Of a stretch of DNA of 64,000 nt, positions 34,865 through 43,204 are shown piece by piece. The position numbers and the translations under genes are program-made. Every line of letters starts with the position of its first letter. Position 1 is the stretch's first letter. Below the pieces are notes generated by a model. The model saw nothing but the letters and a program-made list of their open reading frames with translations, was not told the origin of the DNA and ran no database searches. The stretch spans positions 62,001-126,000 of the forward strand of contig JAXGRA010000008.1 of NCBI GenBank assembly GCA_040766135.1. Reading direction: 5' to 3'. Source of the stretch: JAGVSV01 sp040766135 (GTDB lineage Bacteria; Bacillota; Clostridia; Christensenellales; Aristaeellaceae).

Positions 34865-36169
34865 TCAAACCGAGGGCAGCCCTTCCAGCACCTGGGGCAG
34901 CGTACCGGCTTCGTACAGGCGGTAAATCAGCTCGCCAAACAGCGAGTTGGCCCACGCAAACCAGGGGCGCGTAAACTGCGCCGGGTCATCGGGGTTGAAG
35001 CCCTCGTGCATGAAGCCGGTGCCGGCGTGGGTGTTGAGTATCATGGACACAATCCCGGTCACCTCATCCAAATCGGTGGCCGTCATGGCCTGGATGCTCA
35101 AGGCGATGTGCCAGATATAGCCCGGCGGTGTATGCGGGCTGCCGATGCCGCGGGCGTATTTGCCGGTGGAATAATAGGGGTTATCGGGGCTTAGCACAAA
35201 CGCGCGGGTGGCTAAATACAGGGGGTCGTCCTTGGCGCACACGCGCAAATACGGCAGCGACAGCAGGCTGGGCACGTTGGCATCGTCCATCAGGTTATGA
35301 TTGCCCAGGCCGTCCACCTCATAGGCATAGATGCTGCCATGGGTGGGATGCTGCACAATGCCGTGCTGCCTGACGCCGTTGCTGATTTCGCCGTGCAGCT
35401 TGCGTGCGTCCCGGGCCAGCTGCTCATCCCCCGCGCGCTCGGCAAAGCCCGCCACATGGGCCAATATATGCGCGGCAAACAAGTTGCTGGGCACCAAGTA
35501 GCCGTATTGACAGGCGTCATCGCTGGGGCGGAAGCCGCACCAGGTCATGCCGGTGTAGCCCACCGGCGCGCCGCGCCCATCGTGGGACAGGGTGTCCGAC
35601 GGCGGGCAATTGGTGCGGATGAAGTAATAGTCGCTGTCCTCGTGCCGCTGCTCCACACGGAACAGATCCACAATGGTGCGCAGCGCTTTCAGGCAGTTTT
35701 CATCCAGAAAATCATATTGCCCGGTGCATTCGGCATACTGCTGCATCAGCCACACGGGGTAGCACAGCGAGTCGATCTCGTACTTGCGCTCCCACACCAG
35801 CTCCTTTTTCTTGGGCAAATCGGTGGGGTCCCAGCCCGGATGCGGCGTTTTGTTGAACGCATTGGCATAGGGATCATACAAGATGCAGTCCACCTGCATT
35901 TTGATAAGCCCCCGGATGATGTCGCGCACGCCGGGCACATCAGCAAAGCGCAGATAGTGCAGCACCTGCGCGGTGGAATCGCGCAGCCACATGGCCGGGA
36001 TGTCGCCGGTGATGACAAAGGTGTTTTCGCCGTCCCACTGCACGGTGGTGTCCAGCGTGTTCATAAAGCACTGCTCGAACATGTCGGGCAGGCCGGGCAC
36101 GGCGGCCAGCACCTCTTTGATGGGCTGCAGCCTGTCGCGCAGGGCTTGGCGTACTTGTTGGATGCTCAT
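34865..36169 (-). CDS. Glycoside hydrolase family 125 (exo-alpha-1,6-mannosidase)
   Basis: The enzyme should release non-reducing alpha-1,6-linked mannose, as from N-glycans. It has 434 residues. The GH125 signature GDIPAMWLRDSTAQVLHYL lies near 51-69, followed by YANAFNKTPHPGWDPTDLPKK and ERKYEIDSLCYPVWL near 131. The absence of a signal peptide places it in the cytoplasm. ATG 36169 follows GGAGG. It is upstream of the GHL6-like gene on the same strand, with a short hairpin between them. Confidence 0.93.
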   Translation of the reverse strand: MSIQQVRQALRDRLQPIKEVLAAVPGLPDMFEQCFMNTLDTTVQWDGENTFVITGDIPAMWLRDSTAQVLHYLRFADVPGVRDIIRGLIKMQVDCILYDPYANAFNKTPHPGWDPTDLPKKKELVWERKYEIDSLCYPVWLMQQYAECTGQYDFLDENCLKALRTIVDLFRVEQRHEDSDYYFIRTNCPPSDTLSHDGRGAPVGYTGMTWCGFRPSDDACQYGYLVPSNLFAAHILAHVAGFAERAGDEQLARDARKLHGEISNGVRQHGIVQHPTHGSIYAYEVDGLGNHNLMDDANVPSLLSLPYLRVCAKDDPLYLATRAFVLSPDNPYYSTGKYARGIGSPHTPPGYIWHIALSIQAMTATDLDEVTGIVSMILNTHAGTGFMHEGFNPDDPAQFTRPWFAWANSLFGELIYRLYEAGTLPQVLEGLPSV

Positions 36170-36189
36170 ATTATTTCCTCCATTTGATA

Positions 36190-36441
36190 TTACTGCGTTC
36201 CTTCCCTGCCCGGCATGAGCTCAAAGCGCATGTCCTGCGGGCAGTCCGGGTATTTCTGACGGTCAACAGGCTCCATAAACATGGGCAGCGGGCGGATCCA
36301 CGCCTTGTACGGCGGGTATAATTGCCGGTACACCACATACGTTTCGCCGGTTTCGGAATGCTCCGCGATGTCGGTGACGACATAGTACATGCCCTTGAAG
36401 TGGCGGTACAGCCCGCCCACCACCGGCGTATCAGTAGCCAA
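36190..36441 (-). CDS. DUF1653 domain-containing protein
   Basis: This short protein (83 residues) has the DUF1653 pattern: a start GGLYRHFKGMYYVVTDIAEH, then TYVVYRQLY and a WIRPLPMFM motif. Such proteins are widespread and small, and the function is unknown. It overlaps the end of the aldo/keto reductase gene by 11 bases and is probably translated from the same mRNA. Confidence 0.85.
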   Translation of the reverse strand: MATDTPVVGGLYRHFKGMYYVVTDIAEHSETGETYVVYRQLYPPYKAWIRPLPMFMEPVDRQKYPDCPQDMRFELMPGREGTQ

Positions 36442-37576
36442 AGGTCTTCACCGCCTGTTTCATTTTGTCGATAATCTGCACGCCAAAGGGGCAGTTGCTC
36501 TCGCACTGGCCGCAGGCGATGCACTCCCCCGCGTGATGGGGCAGCAGCCGGTAATGATCCGCCACCGACGGGGGCACGTCCTTGTTGCGGGTCAAATCAT
36601 GGAATTTATTGACCTGCGCGATATGAATCCCCACCGCGCACGGCGCGCAGTGGCCGCAGTAGATGCACTTGCCGATGTAGCTGTGCCGGGGCACATTGGC
36701 CAAGAACGGCGCATAGTCGCGCTCCTGGTCGGACAGGTCGGAATAGCGCGCGGCCTCCAGCGCCTCCTGGCCGGAGCGGTAACCGCCCACCACGCACGCC
36801 GCCGCCGGGCGCGTCAGCGCATAGTGCAGGCAATGCTCCGGCTTCATGGCGATGCCAAAGGGCGACCATTCGGCGTCCAGCAAATCGCCGCCACCAAAGG
36901 CCTTCATCACCACCAGGCCGATGCCGTTGGCCTCGCAGGTGGCGTACAGCTCCTCGCGCACGGGGTCGATGTTGGTCAGCGGTTCCTTGTAATTGTCCGG
37001 CGTCCATACCTCGTCAAACACCTCGCGCGGGGGCTGCAGGTCATAGCAGGGGTTGACGGCAAACAGCAGCACCTCGATCAACCCCGTTTGCACGGCGCGC
37101 AGCGCCACGGCCGGGTTGTGGCTGCTCAAGCCGATGTGCCGGATGCGCCCCTGCGCCTTCAGCTGCTGCATGTAGGTGATGAACCAGCCGTTCAATATGG
37201 CGTCCAGATCCTCATCGGTATCGACATAGTGGATGACGCCGATATCCAGATAATCTGTCTGCAGGCGTGCTAAAAGATCCTCAAACGCCGGTACCACGTG
37301 GGCTTGCTCGCGGGTGCGCAGGTACTGCCCCTCGTGCCAGCAGGCGCCCACGTGCCCCTGGATATAAAAATTGCTGCGATAGGGCTTGAGCAGCGTGCCG
37401 AAAGCGTCGCGCACATCGGGCTCCGCGCAGAAGATATCCAAAAAATTCATGCCGCCTGCGATGGCAGCCTCGGTGATTTCCCTGACCAGCTCAAACGGCG
37501 CGCCGATGGCCCCCTCGCAGCCCAGCGCCACCTCGCTTACCCGCAGGCCGGTGTTGCCCAGCAGCCGGTATTTCAT
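36431..37576 (-). CDS. Aldo/keto reductase with two C-terminal 4Fe-4S clusters
   Basis: The protein has 381 residues: an aldo/keto-reductase barrel (MKYRLLGNTGLRVSEVALGC, SSHNPAVALRAVQTGLIEVLLFAVNP) with a ferredoxin-like tail. The tail has CIYCGHCAPCAVGIHI and CIACGQCESNCPFGVQI, eight Cys in 4Fe-4S spacing. In the segment NFLDIFCAEPDVRDAFG the usual catalytic Tyr of DTAxxYG is absent, as in other Fe-S members, so the reaction may differ from classic reductases. ATG 37576 overlaps the OsmC stop as ATGA. Confidence 0.88.
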   Translation of the reverse strand: MKYRLLGNTGLRVSEVALGCEGAIGAPFELVREITEAAIAGGMNFLDIFCAEPDVRDAFGTLLKPYRSNFYIQGHVGACWHEGQYLRTREQAHVVPAFEDLLARLQTDYLDIGVIHYVDTDEDLDAILNGWFITYMQQLKAQGRIRHIGLSSHNPAVALRAVQTGLIEVLLFAVNPCYDLQPPREVFDEVWTPDNYKEPLTNIDPVREELYATCEANGIGLVVMKAFGGGDLLDAEWSPFGIAMKPEHCLHYALTRPAAACVVGGYRSGQEALEAARYSDLSDQERDYAPFLANVPRHSYIGKCIYCGHCAPCAVGIHIAQVNKFHDLTRNKDVPPSVADHYRLLPHHAGECIACGQCESNCPFGVQIIDKMKQAVKTFGY

Positions 37577-37971
37577 GCGTCTGCAAACCGCGTTTCCAGC
37601 GTGATGTCGGCCACCTGCGCAATGGTTTCGTGGATGGAGCAATACTTGGCGGCCAGCTGCGCCGCGCGTTCAAAGCCCTTTTGATCCTGAGCACCAGCGA
37701 CGGTAAACACCATGGTGACCGTTTGCAGCGTGGTGGGCACTTCCTCGCGCTTGGCGCCGGAGATATCCACCGTGGCGCTTGTGTACTCCAGGCGCATTTT
37801 TCGGGCAATGTCCAGAAAAGTGGCATAATAGCAGGCACCCAGCGCGCCTAACATCATGTCATAGGGGGCGAGGGTGCCTTCCTCTTTTCCGACGGGAAAC
37901 TGCCCGCGTGCGGTGCGGAGGGTGCCTGAAAAACTGTTGTCAAATGAAAGCCGGACATTGGTTGCCGCCAT
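37573..37971 (-). CDS. OsmC-family protein
   Basis: OsmC/Ohr proteins reduce organic hydroperoxides with paired Cys. The protein has 132 residues. It has PYDMMLGALGACYYATFLDIARKM near 38-60, with the first active-site Cys at ALGAC, and LAAKYCSIHETIAQVADI near 108-125, with the second Cys at AKYCSIH. Both Cys are kept. The stop overlaps the start of the reductase gene, so they are co-translated. It lies downstream of nrdG and may support peroxide defence in an anaerobe. Confidence 0.9.
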   Translation of the reverse strand: MAATNVRLSFDNSFSGTLRTARGQFPVGKEEGTLAPYDMMLGALGACYYATFLDIARKMRLEYTSATVDISGAKREEVPTTLQTVTMVFTVAGAQDQKGFERAAQLAAKYCSIHETIAQVADITLETRFADA

Positions 37972-38004
37972 GTGCGTATCCTCCCCGGGTATGATACGCC
38001 TATT

Positions 38005-38511
38005 TTACCATACCGGCGGCGTCCAGCAAACCACCTGCCCGGCAGCGCGGGTGGCGGGCAGGTCGATCAGGCGCTGGTTGCGGCTGCCGCGGAAGCGCAG
38101 CTCCAGCGAGCGCTGCTCCAGCTCAAACCGGCCGTCCACCAGCACATCGCACAAAAGCAGCAGCTCCTGCACCTGCGGGTCGGGGTGCGCCAGCAGCTCC
38201 TCATAGGTAAAGCCGGAATACGCCCACACGTTGAGGCCCTGCGCGCGCGCGGCCTGCGCCAACACGATGCACGGCGCGGGCTGCACAAAGGGCTCGCCGC
38301 CGGACAGCGTCAGGCCGTCCAGCAGCGGGTTCTTTTTCATTTTGGCAATCAGGTCATCGGTGTCGGCATCATGGCCGCCCTGGGGATCATGCGTATCCGG
38401 GTTGTGGCAGCCGGGGCAGGCATGCGGGCAGCCCTGCGTAAACACCGTAAACCGCAGGCCGGGCCCATCCACGATGGAATCGTTGACGGTGCCTGCAATA
38501 CGCATCAGCAC
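38005..38511 (-). CDS. nrdG: Anaerobic ribonucleotide reductase activating protein
   Basis: NrdG is a radical-SAM enzyme that installs the glycyl radical in NrdD. It has 168 residues. The radical-SAM motif CPHACPGCHN is near 29-38 (CxxxCxxC), preceded by DGPGLRFTVFTQG, and GGEPFVQP follows. I choose GTG 38511, seven bases after GGAGG; ATG 38505 is possible. It overlaps the nrdD stop, so the two are translated together. Confidence 0.95.
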   Translation of the reverse strand: MLMRIAGTVNDSIVDGPGLRFTVFTQGCPHACPGCHNPDTHDPQGGHDADTDDLIAKMKKNPLLDGLTLSGGEPFVQPAPCIVLAQAARAQGLNVWAYSGFTYEELLAHPDPQVQELLLLCDVLVDGRFELEQRSLELRFRGSRNQRLIDLPATRAAGQVVCWTPPVW

Positions 38512-40838
38512 GAGCAGTCCTCCAGCGCATGCTTGACGCGGTCGCGCTCCTCGGCGCGCTTGCCGTTGTTGAAGCGATCCAGCGTGCCCACCAAGTACCC
38601 CGTGATGCGGCGGATGCGCTCAAACTGGTGCTCCTCCTCGGCGCGGCCGCACTGCGGACAGGTATCGCCGATGATGCCGTTGAAGCCGCACACCGGGTCG
38701 CGGTCAACGGGGTGGTTGATGCTGCCGTAGCCCACGCCGCAATCATGCATGTGGCGCACGATTTTTTCAAACGCTTCCAAGTTGTCCATGGGGTCGCCGT
38801 CCATCTCTACATAGGTGATGTGGCCGGCGTTGGTCAGCGCGTGGTAAGGGCCTTCCAGCGCGATCTTTTCAAACGCATTGATGGGGAAGTACACCGGGAT
38901 GTGGAAGGAATTGGTGTAGTAATCGCGGTCGGTCACGCCGGGGATAACGCCGTAGCGCTCGCGGTCGATGCGCACAAAGCGGCCGGATAGCCCCTCGGCG
39001 GGGGTGGCAATCAGCGTGTAGTTCAGGTTGGTTTCAGCGCTTTTGCGGTCCAGATAGCTGCGCATAAAGCCCACGATTTCCAGCCCCAAGTTCTGGCTTT
39101 CCTCGCTTTGGCCGTGGTGCTTTCCGCGCAGCGCGACCAGCGCCTCGGCCAGGCCGATAAAGCCCGTGGTGAGCGTGCCGTGCTTTAACACCTCGCGCAC
39201 CTCGTCATCCCAATTGAGCGTTTCGGAATCCATCCACACATGCTGCCCCATCAAAAAGGGGAAATTGTATACCTTTTTGCGCGCGATGATCTCAAAGCGC
39301 TCGTTCAACTGCTCATAAACCAGGTCGAGCATGCGCTCCAGCTCCTCAAAGAACCACTGCACATTGCCGTGCGCCTCAATGGCGATGCGCGGCAGGTTGA
39401 TGCTGGTAAAGGACAGGTTGCCGCGCCGGGGCGATACCTCGCGGCTGCGGTCATGGGCGTTGCCCATCACACGCGTGCGGCAGCCCATGTAGCTGACCTC
39501 GGTCTCGGGGTGGCCGGGCTTGTAATACTGCAGGTTATACGGCGCATCCAGAAACGAGAAATTGGGGAACAGCCGCTTGGCGCTGGTGCGGATGGCTAAG
39601 CGGAACAGGTCATAGTTGGGGTCGTCCGGGTTGTAGTTGATGCCCTCCTTGACGCGGAAAATCTGAATGGGGAAGATGGGCGTCTCGCCGCGGCCCAGGC
39701 CGGCCTCGGTGGCCAGCAGCAGCTGCTCCATCACCAGGCGGCCTTCGGGCGAGGTGTCGGTGCCGTAGTTGATGCTGGAAAACGGCACCTGCGCACCGGC
39801 GCGGCTGTTCATGGTGTTGAGGTTATGCACCAGCGCTTCCATGGCCTGGAAGGTGGCCTTGATAATCTCACGGTCGGAGAAGCGGCGCGCCAGGGTAAGC
39901 AGCCGCTCCGCCGCATCGGCGGGGATGTGCTGGCACAGCTCTTTATGCAGCGCCTCGTGGAAGGCCGGGTCATCGGCCATGGCCGGCACCAGGCCGGTTT
40001 GGGCCTTTACCGCCTCCAGCATGTCGCGCGCCAGCACCGTGCCGTCGGGCACATCATGCTCGGCCTCCAGCAGGCGGGCGATGTTGTCACGGAAGCGCTT
40101 CTGATAGGTTTTGCGCACGCCGGGGGCCATGCCATAGTCAAAGTTGACGATGCTCTGCCCGCCGTGCTGGTCGTTCTGGTTGGCCTGGATGGCGATGCAG
40201 GCCAGCGCCGAATAGCTGGCGATGTCCTGCGGCTCGCGCAGCACGCCGTGGCCGGTGGAAAAACCATCCTTGAACAGTTCCAGCAGGTCGATCTGGCAGC
40301 AGGTGGTGGTCAGCGTTAAAAAGTCCAGGTCATGGATGTGGATGTTGCCCGCGCGGTGCGCCTCGGCGTGCTTGGGGTTTAACACGTAGATATCGTAAAA
40401 CTGCTTGGCGCCTTCGGAGCCAAACTTGAGCATCGCCCCCATGGCGCTGTCGCCGTTGATGTTGGCGTTTTCGCGCTTGACATCGGAATCCACCGCGTCC
40501 TTAAAAGCGATGTCCTCATAGGTTTTCATCAGGCGCGTGTTCATCTCGCGCACGCGGCTGCGCTCTGCCCGGTACAAAATATAGGCCTTGGCGGTGCGCA
40601 CGAAGCCTTTTTCGATGAGGATGGCCTCAACAGCGTCCTGCACCTCCTCCACCGTGGGGGTGGCGGAGATGTTCTCGTTGCTTTCCAAGGCCTTGACCAC
40701 CAGGTCGGCCAGCTCACGCGCGGTCTCCTGGCCCCTCTGGCTTTGGGATGCGGCAAAGGCCTTGACAATGGCGGTTTCGATCTTTTCCTGTTCAAAAGGC
40801 ACGCGACGCCCGTCACGCTTGGTAATCATTGTAATCAT
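38505..40838 (-). CDS. nrdD: Anaerobic ribonucleoside-triphosphate reductase
   Basis: NrdD makes deoxynucleotides without oxygen using a glycyl radical. It has 777 residues. The N-terminal ATP cone (about 5-95) reads KRDGRRVPFEQEKIETAIVKAF. Middle parts include NANINGDSAMGAMLKFGSEG and FLTLTTTCCQIDL. Near the C-terminus are CGFNGIIGDTCPQCGR, a four-Cys zinc site, and RRITGYLVGTLDRFN, whose Gly carries the radical. ATG 40838 follows AAAGGAG at 7 bases; the frame opens at 40901. A strong promoter and candidate NrdR boxes lie upstream. Confidence 0.97.
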   Translation of the reverse strand: MITMITKRDGRRVPFEQEKIETAIVKAFAASQSQRGQETARELADLVVKALESNENISATPTVEEVQDAVEAILIEKGFVRTAKAYILYRAERSRVREMNTRLMKTYEDIAFKDAVDSDVKRENANINGDSAMGAMLKFGSEGAKQFYDIYVLNPKHAEAHRAGNIHIHDLDFLTLTTTCCQIDLLELFKDGFSTGHGVLREPQDIASYSALACIAIQANQNDQHGGQSIVNFDYGMAPGVRKTYQKRFRDNIARLLEAEHDVPDGTVLARDMLEAVKAQTGLVPAMADDPAFHEALHKELCQHIPADAAERLLTLARRFSDREIIKATFQAMEALVHNLNTMNSRAGAQVPFSSINYGTDTSPEGRLVMEQLLLATEAGLGRGETPIFPIQIFRVKEGINYNPDDPNYDLFRLAIRTSAKRLFPNFSFLDAPYNLQYYKPGHPETEVSYMGCRTRVMGNAHDRSREVSPRRGNLSFTSINLPRIAIEAHGNVQWFFEELERMLDLVYEQLNERFEIIARKKVYNFPFLMGQHVWMDSETLNWDDEVREVLKHGTLTTGFIGLAEALVALRGKHHGQSEESQNLGLEIVGFMRSYLDRKSAETNLNYTLIATPAEGLSGRFVRIDRERYGVIPGVTDRDYYTNSFHIPVYFPINAFEKIALEGPYHALTNAGHITYVEMDGDPMDNLEAFEKIVRHMHDCGVGYGSINHPVDRDPVCGFNGIIGDTCPQCGRAEEEHQFERIRRITGYLVGTLDRFNNGKRAEERDRVKHALEDCSC

Positions 40839-40872
40839 GGGGATGCTCCTTTGGTGTGATATGCAGGAACAG

Positions 40873-40901
40873 AGTATAGAGAAGGGGATGCGGCTTGTCA
40901 A
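40873..40901 (-). promoter_or_regulatory. Sigma-A promoter of nrdDG
   Basis: On the minus strand a perfect TTGACA (40901-40896) and TATACT (40878-40873) are 17 bp apart. The start codon is about 35 bp from the -10 box. Confidence 0.8.
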
Positions 40902-40912
40902 GCCTCATCCCC
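40884..40912. promoter_or_regulatory. 29-bp palindrome over the nrdD -35 box
   Basis: GGGGATGCGGCTTG (40884-40897) and CAAGCCTCATCCCC (40899-40912) are inverted repeats with one mismatch and one central base. They cover the -35 box. They may be an operator, or the terminator of the yhbY transcript, since the stem lies 70 bp after the yhbY stop. Confidence 0.6.
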
Positions 40913-40956
40913 AACTTGTTGTAGGTTATTTGTTTCAAGCATACAATATGTTGTGG
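40909..40956. promoter_or_regulatory. Candidate NrdR box pair upstream of nrdD
   Basis: ATACAATATGTTGTGG (40941-40956) matches 13 of 16 positions of the NrdR consensus ACACWATATATWGTGT. A weaker site, CCCCAACTTGTTGTAG (40909-40924), matches 9 of 16 and lies exactly 32 bp away. NrdR boxes are usually paired at 31-32 bp. Confidence 0.5.
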
Positions 40957-40982
40957 TTGCTCAAATCTCCTGTCTGTACTGA

Positions 40983-41273
40983 TTAAATCTCGATTTTCGG
41001 GTGTTTGTCGTTCTTCCGGTACAGCACAAACTTGCTGCCGATGACCTGCACGGGAGAAGCCCCCAGCCGTTCACATAAAATGTCACTGGCCTCGCGCGCG
41101 GAAAGGGGCGCGTTTTGCTGCATCGCGCACTTGATAAGCTCCCGCGCGTTGAGTACGTCATAGGCCTCTTTTACAGTGCCCTCGGTTACGCCGTCCTTGC
41201 CGATATACAGCACCACCGGCAGGGTGTTGGCCATGGCGCGCAGCTGTGCGCGCTGTTTGGTGGTCAGTTCCAT
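40983..41273 (-). CDS. yhbY: YhbY-type ribosome-associated RNA-binding protein
   Basis: This is a CRM-domain protein that binds pre-50S ribosomal RNA. It has 96 residues: MELTTKQRAQLRAMANTLPV, IGKDGVTEGTVKEAYDVLNA with the GKxG-like loop, and LGASPVQVIGSKFVLYRKN. ATG 41273 follows GGAG. It is the last gene of the obgE cluster and starts 14 bases downstream of the obgE stop. Confidence 0.92.
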   Translation of the reverse strand: MELTTKQRAQLRAMANTLPVVLYIGKDGVTEGTVKEAYDVLNARELIKCAMQQNAPLSAREASDILCERLGASPVQVIGSKFVLYRKNDKHPKIEI

Positions 41274-41286
41274 ATGTTCTCCTCTG

Positions 41287-42543
41287 CTACTCGATAAAGT
41301 CAAAGCTCATATCGGCAATTTCTACCACATCGCCTTCCTGGGCGCCGGCGGCGCGCAGGCGGTCGATGGCGCCGCAGCGCCGCAGCGTGCGGTGGAACCA
41401 CTGAAGCGACTCATAATCCTCAAAGTTGACCGTGCCCACCAAGTTTTCCATGGACGGGCCTTTCAGGATATAGATGCCGTCTTCCTTGACCACCTCATAG
41501 CCCGTTACCGGCGGTTCGGGGTCAAACGGCACTTCGGGGAAGCGTTCCATTTCGGGCAGCGTTTGCAGCAGCTCCACCACCGCATCCAGCAGCGCCGGGA
41601 AGCCCTGCCCGGTGGCCGCGCTGACGGGGTATACCTTTACGCCCGCTTCCTGCTCCAGGCGCGCCAAGTTGTCCGCAGCGCCGGGCAAATCCATCTTGTT
41701 GGCGGCAATCAGCTGCGGGCGCTCGTTCAAATCGCCATAGCGGCTGAGCTCGCGGTTGATGGTGCGGTAATCCTCCACCGGGTCGCGCCCCTCGCTGCCC
41801 GATATGTCCACCACGTGCACCAGCAGGCGCGTGCGCTCCACATGCCGCAGGAACGAAAAGCCCAGCCCAGCCCCCTGGCTGGCGTGCTCAATCAAACCGG
41901 GGATATCGGCCATGGCAAAGCTAATCCCTTTGTGCGCCACGATGCCCAAGTTGGGGGTGAGCGTGGTGAAGTGATAGTTGGCGATCTTGGGGCGCGCGGC
42001 CGACACCACCGACAGGATGGACGACTTGCCCACATTGGGGAAGCCCACCAACCCTACATCGGCGATGGTTTTTAATTCCAGCACAAACTCGCGCCATTCG
42101 GTTTTCTGGCCGGGCTTGGCAAAGTTGGGGGCCTGCCGGGTAGGCGTGGCAAAGCGCGCGTTGCCATGTCCCCCGCGCCCGCCTTGCAGCAGCACGCGGC
42201 GCTCGCCGTCCTCAAACATATCGGCCACGACCTGGTCGGTTTCCTTGTCGCGGATGATGGTGCCCACCGGCACACGGATCACCAGCTCCGCCCCGGATTT
42301 GCCGGTGCAGCGCGCAGCCCCGCCGTTTTCGCCGTCCGGGGCAGCGTATTTCCTGCGGTAGCGGAAATCCATCAGCGTGTGCATGTTGCGGTCGGCCACA
42401 AACACAATGCTGCCGCCCCGGCCGCCGTCGCCACCGTCCGGCCCGCCGTTTTGCACAAACTTTTCGCGGTGGAAGGATACCGCGCCGTTGCCGCCGTTGC
42501 CGGCCTTCAGCTGAAGCCCTGCGCGGTCTACAAAGGATGCCAT
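41287..42543 (-). CDS. obgE: GTPase ObgE/CgtA
   Basis: Obg is a GTPase for 50S ribosome assembly. It has 418 residues. The glycine-rich Obg fold (1-158) begins FVDRAGLQLKAGNGGNGAV and has GGPDGGDGGRGGSIVF. The G domain has GFPNVGKSS (P loop) near 165, DIPGL near 212 and NKMDLPGA near 281. A C-terminal OCT domain (about 340-418) has GPSMENLVGTVNF. It follows rqcP with a three-base gap, and yhbY follows it. Confidence 0.97.
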   Translation of the reverse strand: MASFVDRAGLQLKAGNGGNGAVSFHREKFVQNGGPDGGDGGRGGSIVFVADRNMHTLMDFRYRRKYAAPDGENGGAARCTGKSGAELVIRVPVGTIIRDKETDQVVADMFEDGERRVLLQGGRGGHGNARFATPTRQAPNFAKPGQKTEWREFVLELKTIADVGLVGFPNVGKSSILSVVSAARPKIANYHFTTLTPNLGIVAHKGISFAMADIPGLIEHASQGAGLGFSFLRHVERTRLLVHVVDISGSEGRDPVEDYRTINRELSRYGDLNERPQLIAANKMDLPGAADNLARLEQEAGVKVYPVSAATGQGFPALLDAVVELLQTLPEMERFPEVPFDPEPPVTGYEVVKEDGIYILKGPSMENLVGTVNFEDYESLQWFHRTLRRCGAIDRLRAAGAQEGDVVEIADMSFDFIE

Positions 42544-42546
42544 GGC

Positions 42547-42825
42547 TTACCCCTGGGCGCGCTTGGCCAGGACTTCCTCATCCTCGCTCAGCACGCGGTA
42601 CATGTCGGCGGCGTTTTCCTTGCGCACGGTTTCCTGCACGGCCAGCACCTCATAGCGGCCCAGGCGCGCGCCAAAGCGGATTTCCATCACGTCGCCCACG
42701 TTGACCTCGGCCCCGGCCTTGGCCACGCGGCCGTTGAGCGTGACGCGGCCGCCGTCGCAGGCTTCCTTGGCCACGGTGCGGCGCTTGATGATGCGCGAAA
42801 CCTTCAGGTATTTATCCAATCTCAC
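42547..42825 (-). CDS. rqcP: S4-domain RNA-binding protein RqcP (YabO)
   Basis: RqcP assists the addition of alanine tails on stalled 50S ribosomes in ribosome quality control. It has 92 residues with an S4 domain over almost the whole length: MRLDKYLKVSRIIKRRTVAK and GGRVTLNGRVAKAGAEVNVGD. In Bacillus it lies next to yabM and yabN, as here except for the hup gene between them. The upstream hairpin at 42850-42880 separates it from hup. Confidence 0.9.
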   Translation of the reverse strand: MRLDKYLKVSRIIKRRTVAKEACDGGRVTLNGRVAKAGAEVNVGDVMEIRFGARLGRYEVLAVQETVRKENAADMYRVLSEDEEVLAKRAQG

Positions 42826-42849
42826 AATGATGTACTCCTATACTGAAGA

Positions 42850-42880
42850 AAAGCAGGGCGGTCTTTCCCCGCCCTGCTTT
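42850..42880 (-). terminator. Hairpin terminator after hup
   Basis: AAAGCAGGGCGG (42850-42861) pairs with CCGCCCTGCTTT (42869-42880). On the minus strand the stem is followed by TTCTTC. It could lower expression of rqcP relative to hup. Confidence 0.75.
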
Positions 42881-42897
42881 GAACGCCCGAAACGTGA

Positions 42898-43170
42898 TTA
42901 GTTCAGGGAGTCCTTGAACGTCTTGCTGGCCTTGAACACGGGGGCCTTGCTGGCCGCCACCTTGATCTCTTCGCCAGTGCGGGGGTTGCGTGCCACGCGG
43001 GCGGGGCGCTCGCGGCTTTCGAAGGTGCCAAAGCCGATCAGCTGGACTTTGTCGCCCGCTTTGAGCGCGGTCTGGATGGCTTCGATTGCAGCGTTGACGG
43101 CCTTCTCGGCGTCGACTTTCTTGAGTTCTGCTGCCTTGGCAACGGCGGCAATCAGTTCAGTTTTGTTCAT
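42898..43170 (-). CDS. hup: HU-family DNA-binding protein
   Basis: HU is the small histone-like protein that bends and compacts DNA. It has 90 residues: MNKTELIAAVAKAAELKKVD, then VQLIGFGTFESRERPARVAR, the beta-arm with RNPRTGEE. ATG 43170 follows GGAGG; a longer frame begins at 43191. It lies between mazG and rqcP. Confidence 0.96.
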   Translation of the reverse strand: MNKTELIAAVAKAAELKKVDAEKAVNAAIEAIQTALKAGDKVQLIGFGTFESRERPARVARNPRTGEEIKVAASKAPVFKASKTFKDSLN

Positions 43171-43204
43171 GGTAATCCTCCTACTATTCATGAAGCTTTG
43201 TTGT

